Source: Anaerolineaceae bacterium UBA5211 (GTDB taxonomy: Bacteria; Chloroflexota; Anaerolineae; Anaerolineales; Anaerolineaceae). Taken from it: 64,000 nt of DNA. A program made the position numbers and the translations under genes. The DNA lies in the NCBI GenBank assembly GCA_002412595.1, contig DHVJ01000015.1, positions 104,776 to 168,775 on the forward strand. The letters run 5' to 3'. Under the pieces are notes generated by a model. That model was not told the origin of the DNA, did no database searches, and saw nothing but the letters and a program-made list of their open reading frames with translations. This document shows, in pieces, positions 61,233 to 64,000 of the stretch (the stretch's first letter is position 1; every line of letters begins with the position of its first letter).

Positions 61233-62057
61233 TTATTTATTTACAGCCTTCTCGGAATTCGCTGTCTTGAGGCGGACGTAGATCAACGCGAAACAGATGC
61301 CCAAAATAGCTCCTGCCAGTGCGTTAATATTCAAGTAAGCTGCCAGCAAGAAACCGATGAAGAAGAACGGCCATACTTCGTTAGAAGCAATGATCAACAA
61401 CAACATGCCAAAACCAAGGGCAGGCAAAATGCCGCCGGTCGCTCCCAATCCATTGGAAAGCCAATCAGGAATGATGGACAGCAGTTTGGCAGCCGCGTCA
61501 ACCCCCAGGCCCACGCCCAGAAAAGCGGGAATCACATTGACCAAATGCCAACCGGTACCGTTAATTGAATTGAGTAAATCCAGTCCGACCGTGTTTCCTT
61601 TATCAGCCATTTTGTCGGCCCAATGCACCAGGAAAACATTCAGACTCATGAAAGCAACTGTCAGCAGTTGGCTGGCAATGGAAACCGGGACAACCAGGGC
61701 CAGCGCTTCGCCAATATTGGCTTTGGTGAGAATGATCAGAGCTGTTGTCAGAATAGATGCCAGGAATGGGCTGGGTGGAATGGAAGCGCCCACGATAAAC
61801 ACCCCCAAGAACATCAATTGGATCGTGCCGCCCACATACAAACCGGTTTTCAAATCACCCAGAACCAGGCCGGTGATCGCTGCCGGGATGATATACGCAT
61901 AGGTAGCCGAGTCGGCAATACCGCGCATGATCGTGATCCACCAGGCCGCAAATTTGCTCTCCTTTTTTGTGAGAATGACAATAATTTCCGGAATGGTTTT
62001 CAGAAAGATTGTCCAACCACCCGCCACCAAAGCAACGTAAAAAGCTTCTTTCCACAT
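61233..62057 (-). CDS. PTS mannose/sorbose-family EIIC component
   Basis: The 274-residue hydrophobic protein has about eight membrane spans and the EIIC-Man features LVLGDLKTGLYVGGTIQLMFLGVFIVGASIPP and GWHLVNVIPAFLGVGLGVDAAAKLL. It forms the transport channel. It lies 12 nt upstream of EIID and 29 nt downstream of EIIB. Confidence 0.9.
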   Translation of the reverse strand: MWKEAFYVALVAGGWTIFLKTIPEIIVILTKKESKFAAWWITIMRGIADSATYAYIIPAAITGLVLGDLKTGLYVGGTIQLMFLGVFIVGASIPPSPFLASILTTALIILTKANIGEALALVVPVSIASQLLTVAFMSLNVFLVHWADKMADKGNTVGLDLLNSINGTGWHLVNVIPAFLGVGLGVDAAAKLLSIIPDWLSNGLGATGGILPALGFGMLLLIIASNEVWPFFFIGFLLAAYLNINALAGAILGICFALIYVRLKTANSEKAVNK

Positions 62058-62086
62058 TTTGTTATCGTCTCCTAATTTTTATATGA

Positions 62087-62554
62087 TTAAATATCCAGGA
62101 ATGTCACTCGATCAGTTGGAACCATCTGCACCTCCATTTCTACCCCGCGGGATTTAAGTTCTTTGAATGCATTTTCTTCGTCAAGTGTGGCGTAAACCAC
62201 TTTTGCCAATTTTTTCGTGTTTGGCCTTCCTTGAAGTCCACCCACATTTATCTTCTTGATTTCCAAATCTTGATCCATCAACACCACTACATCCAGCGGA
62301 GTGGGGGAGATGATGAAAAAAGAGTCATTTGGTCCGGAATTGCGGATGTATTCCGCTGCCTGCTCCGGTGGCAGCAATAAAATTTCTTTTCCGGGAACCG
62401 TAGCCACAGAAAATATACTTTTATAGACCGGACTGGTGGCTACGCGTTCATTCGCGATAATGATGGTATTGGCGTTGTAAACGCGCAGCCAGGCAGTGGT
62501 TACCTGCCCATGGATTAAACGGTCATCGATACGAATTAAAGAGATTTTTCCCAT
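62087..62554 (-). CDS. PTS mannose/sorbose-family EIIB component
   Basis: The 155-residue EIIB-Man domain has phospho-accepting H15 in IDDRLIHGQV and the family segments INVGGLQGRPNTKKL and GVEMEVQMVPTD. It takes phosphate from EIIA and passes it to the incoming sugar. It heads the operon IIB-IIC-IID-dehydrogenase-IIA. The nearest strong ribosome site, GAGGG, is 9 nt before the ATG. Confidence 0.9.
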   Translation of the reverse strand: MGKISLIRIDDRLIHGQVTTAWLRVYNANTIIIANERVATSPVYKSIFSVATVPGKEILLLPPEQAAEYIRNSGPNDSFFIISPTPLDVVVLMDQDLEIKKINVGGLQGRPNTKKLAKVVYATLDEENAFKELKSRGVEMEVQMVPTDRVTFLDI

Positions 62555-62589
62555 CCTTCAGAACCCTCGCTTTGTTAAAATATACAGTT

Positions 62590-62617
62590 ATTATAGAAAG
62601 ATTTTTACATATGTCAA
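62590..62617 (-). promoter_or_regulatory. PTS operon promoter
   Basis: On the minus strand TTGACA (62617-62612), a 16-nt spacer and TATAAT (62595-62590). The -35 box begins the sequence TTGACATATGT, as at the internal promoter near 6700. Predicted start near 62583. Confidence 0.75.
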
Positions 62618-62631
62618 GCACATTATTTCAT
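62618..62631 (-). promoter_or_regulatory. SorC-type box next to the PTS promoter
   Basis: On the minus strand ATGAA-ATAA-TGTGC abuts the -35 box. It matches all ten fixed positions of the two repeats at the first SorC promoter (16125-16156). Confidence 0.55.
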
Positions 62632-62692
62632 TTTGTACAAACATTTGTCATATTTTTCAAATCATCACAATATCTATTGCCAATATTGCTTA

Positions 62693-62722
62693 TTGACATT
62701 ATTGTGTATTGCACAGTATAAT
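62693..62722 (+). promoter_or_regulatory. PadR promoter, leaderless
   Basis: TTGACA (62693-62698), an 18-nt spacer and TATAAT (62717-62722) match both consensus boxes. The ATG begins at 62730, right where transcription should start. TGTG and CACA half-sites (62704-62715) inside the spacer may be a PadR operator. Confidence 0.7.
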
Positions 62723-62729
62723 AAAAATT

Positions 62730-63074
62730 ATGAACGCTAAACAGAACGAGGACTTCGAAAAGCTGCGCCAGGAACTTCGGCGCGGAACCGTGGTGCTGGC
62801 TGTTTTAAGCCAGCTGGAGCGGGACCAATACGGCTACTCGCTGATCAGCAGCTTGAACGAAAAGGGTTTTGAAATCGGGCAGGATACACTCTACCCCCTG
62901 CTCAGGCGGCTGGAAAAGCAGGGCCTGTTAGACAGCCAGTGGCGTGTGGAAGATCCGCGCCCGCGGCGCTATTATCAATTGAACCAAGCCGGCCGGGAGA
63001 TGCTGGCGCTGCTGACCGCAGAATGGCGGCAACAGGATGAAGTCATAAGGAGATTGTTAGATGAAAATGAATAA
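62730..63074 (+). CDS. PadR-family transcriptional regulator (leaderless)
   Basis: The 114-residue protein is a PadR winged helix: LRRGTVVLAVLSQLERDQYGYSLISSL, DTLYPLLRRLEKQGLLDSQW and PRRYYQLNQAGREML. The ATG at 62730 fits the promoter; the upstream ATG at 62709 would fall between the promoter boxes. It overlaps the next gene by 14 nt, a common pairing with a HAAS-domain membrane protein. Confidence 0.9.
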   Translation: MNAKQNEDFEKLRQELRRGTVVLAVLSQLERDQYGYSLISSLNEKGFEIGQDTLYPLLRRLEKQGLLDSQWRVEDPRPRRYYQLNQAGREMLALLTAEWRQQDEVIRRLLDENE

Positions 63075-64000
63075 CTCCGCCCAGGAGCTGCTCAAACGCT
63101 ACCTGTTAGGCGTAAAAAAGGAATTGGGCGGCCAAGAGCGCGAAGATATCGCCGCCGAGATCGAGTCTTACATTTTGGATCTTTTAGAAGAACGCTATGC
63201 CGGCGAAACACAAGTCAGTACAGACGAACTGGGAGCCGTGCTGAAAGAAATGGGTGCGCCGCGTAAAGTAGCCGCGCAGTATGGACCCCAGCGCTACCTG
63301 ATCGGCCCACGTCTGTTCTCGATTTATTGGCTGGTGCTGCGCATCCTGGCCGCCGTGGTGGCTGGCAGTCTGGCGCTTGCACTGTTCATTTCAGCCGTGA
63401 TCGAACCCACCAGCACCCCCGGGGGTGTAATGGTGGAGTTCATTGGGTCGCTCTTCAGCGGCGTACTGTCCGCCGCGGGTGCAGTCACCTTGGCATTCGC
63501 AATCATCGAACGCTTGATGGAAACCCGCGAAGTGGAAGAGATCAAAGAATTGGAAGAATTCAATCTCAGCGATTTGCCTGAACTGCCCCAGGAAGAGCAG
63601 GCTTTCCGCCCGGCCGGAACCATTTTCGAGATCATCATCACAGCTCTGGGCATGGCCTTCTTCATCTATCTGCGCATCACCGGCGGCGCACTGCCTGTGT
63701 ATGCCAATCCGGGGACGCAAGTTGGTATGGCGCATATATTCACTGCAAATTTCTTAAAATTTATTCCGGTCATCCTGGTGCTGAACGGTTTAGAGATGGG
63801 ACGCAGCATCACCCTGCTGGTGCAGAGCCGCCCCTCTGCCCTGACCAACTGGTGGGCCATTGTCAGTAAAGGCGCTAATGTGGTGCTGAACGGTTTCATG
63901 CTGGGTGCCCTGCCGCTCATCACGCTGGACTTTTTCCGCCGGATTCCGGGGCTCAACCCATCCGCACAGGCAGACCAGATCGCCAACACAGTCCTGGCCA
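63061..64000 (+). CDS. HAAS-domain membrane protein, partner of PadR (cut by window end)
   Basis: The readable ~313 residues begin with a HAAS signalling domain (AQELLKRYLLGVKKELGGQEREDIAAEIESYILDLLEE) and a helix that is usual in PadR partners, followed by at least four membrane spans (WLVLRILAAVVAGSLALALFI, LFSGVLSAAGAVTLAFAI, IFEIIITALGMAFFIYL, VVLNGFMLGALPLITL). The start overlaps the PadR stop by 14 nt; the second ATG at 63067 is possible. Such pairs are thought to sense envelope or drug stress, but no mechanism is proven. The gene runs past the window edge. Confidence 0.78.
   Translation, partial: MKMNNSAQELLKRYLLGVKKELGGQEREDIAAEIESYILDLLEERYAGETQVSTDELGAVLKEMGAPRKVAAQYGPQRYLIGPRLFSIYWLVLRILAAVVAGSLALALFISAVIEPTSTPGGVMVEFIGSLFSGVLSAAGAVTLAFAIIERLMETREVEEIKELEEFNLSDLPELPQEEQAFRPAGTIFEIIITALGMAFFIYLRITGGALPVYANPGTQVGMAHIFTANFLKFIPVILVLNGLEMGRSITLLVQSRPSALTNWWAIVSKGANVVLNGFMLGALPLITLDFFRRIPGLNPSAQADQIANTVLA

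Noticed and set aside
1..64000. tRNA, rRNA, CRISPR arrays, insertion sequences and prophage genes
   Set aside because: Looked for by eye; no cloverleaf with a TTCGAATC-type arm, no regular spaced repeats, and no transposase or integrase sequence was seen. Faint tRNA-like segments could be missed without a search tool.

Overview
The window looks like a chromosomal segment of a heterotrophic, carbohydrate-degrading bacterium. The mix of families fits the Chloroflexota (Anaerolineae-like) best: PadR/HAAS pairs, sugar ABC transporters, cupin-type phosphoglucose isomerase, fused E1 subunits, HD-GYP proteins and consensus promoters placed so close to start codons that transcripts must be leaderless. 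This placement is an inference from gene content; no rRNA, tRNA, phage, IS or CRISPR sequence was seen.

Region 1 (1-16104, minus strand) is one long catabolic gene train read from a SorC regulator at 16104 toward position 1: regulator, SIS-domain sugar-phosphate isomerase, zinc dehydrogenase, SAF-domain oxidoreductase, FGGY kinase, fucose-isomerase-like enzyme, DUF4432 epimerase-like protein, degenerate M24 protein, then (after an internal promoter) class II aldolase, PfkB kinase, cyclase-family hydrolase, E1 alpha, E1 beta and E2 of a 2-oxoacid dehydrogenase, cupin phosphoglucose isomerase and a ROK kinase cut by the window edge. It encodes most steps from an unknown sugar or polyol to an acyl-CoA.

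Region 2 (16341-23667) holds a membrane protein, a plus-strand signalling cassette (large Cache/HAMP/GAF histidine kinase, CheY-like protein, receiver-GAF-PAS-HD-GYP protein) and a small secreted protein.

Region 3 (23844-43414) is a rhamnose-type locus: rhaM, rhaB and a four-gene sugar ABC importer on the minus strand, a GntR/UTRA regulator, a divergent seven-gene plus-strand operon (class II aldolase, PHP-domain protein, oversized MDR dehydrogenase, SrlD-like and FabG-like SDRs, fused E1, E2), and rhaI on the minus strand. A candidate GntR operator containing ACAGGTA-like sequence lies at all four promoters, so this looks like one regulon feeding pyruvate-level products into acetyl-CoA.

Region 4 (43600-47633, minus) encodes a BcsB-like polysaccharide protein, a Wzz-like protein fused to a degenerate GGDEF domain, and a lipoprotein sortase. 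Region 5 (47881-52382, plus) encodes a five-heme cytochrome c, a ferric-reductase-type flavocytochrome b and a CcmF-type heme lyase. A GGDEF plus HD-GYP protein follows on the minus strand.

Region 6 (54760-64000) has L-lactate dehydrogenase, a leaderless TetR gene under a perfect operator, a GH13 enzyme, a SorC regulator, and a mannose-family PTS operon (IIB-IIC-IID-dehydrogenase-IIA), then a leaderless PadR gene and its HAAS-domain membrane partner, cut by the window edge. DNA motifs at the PTS promoter match those in the Region 1 train, suggesting that the two loci are co-regulated.
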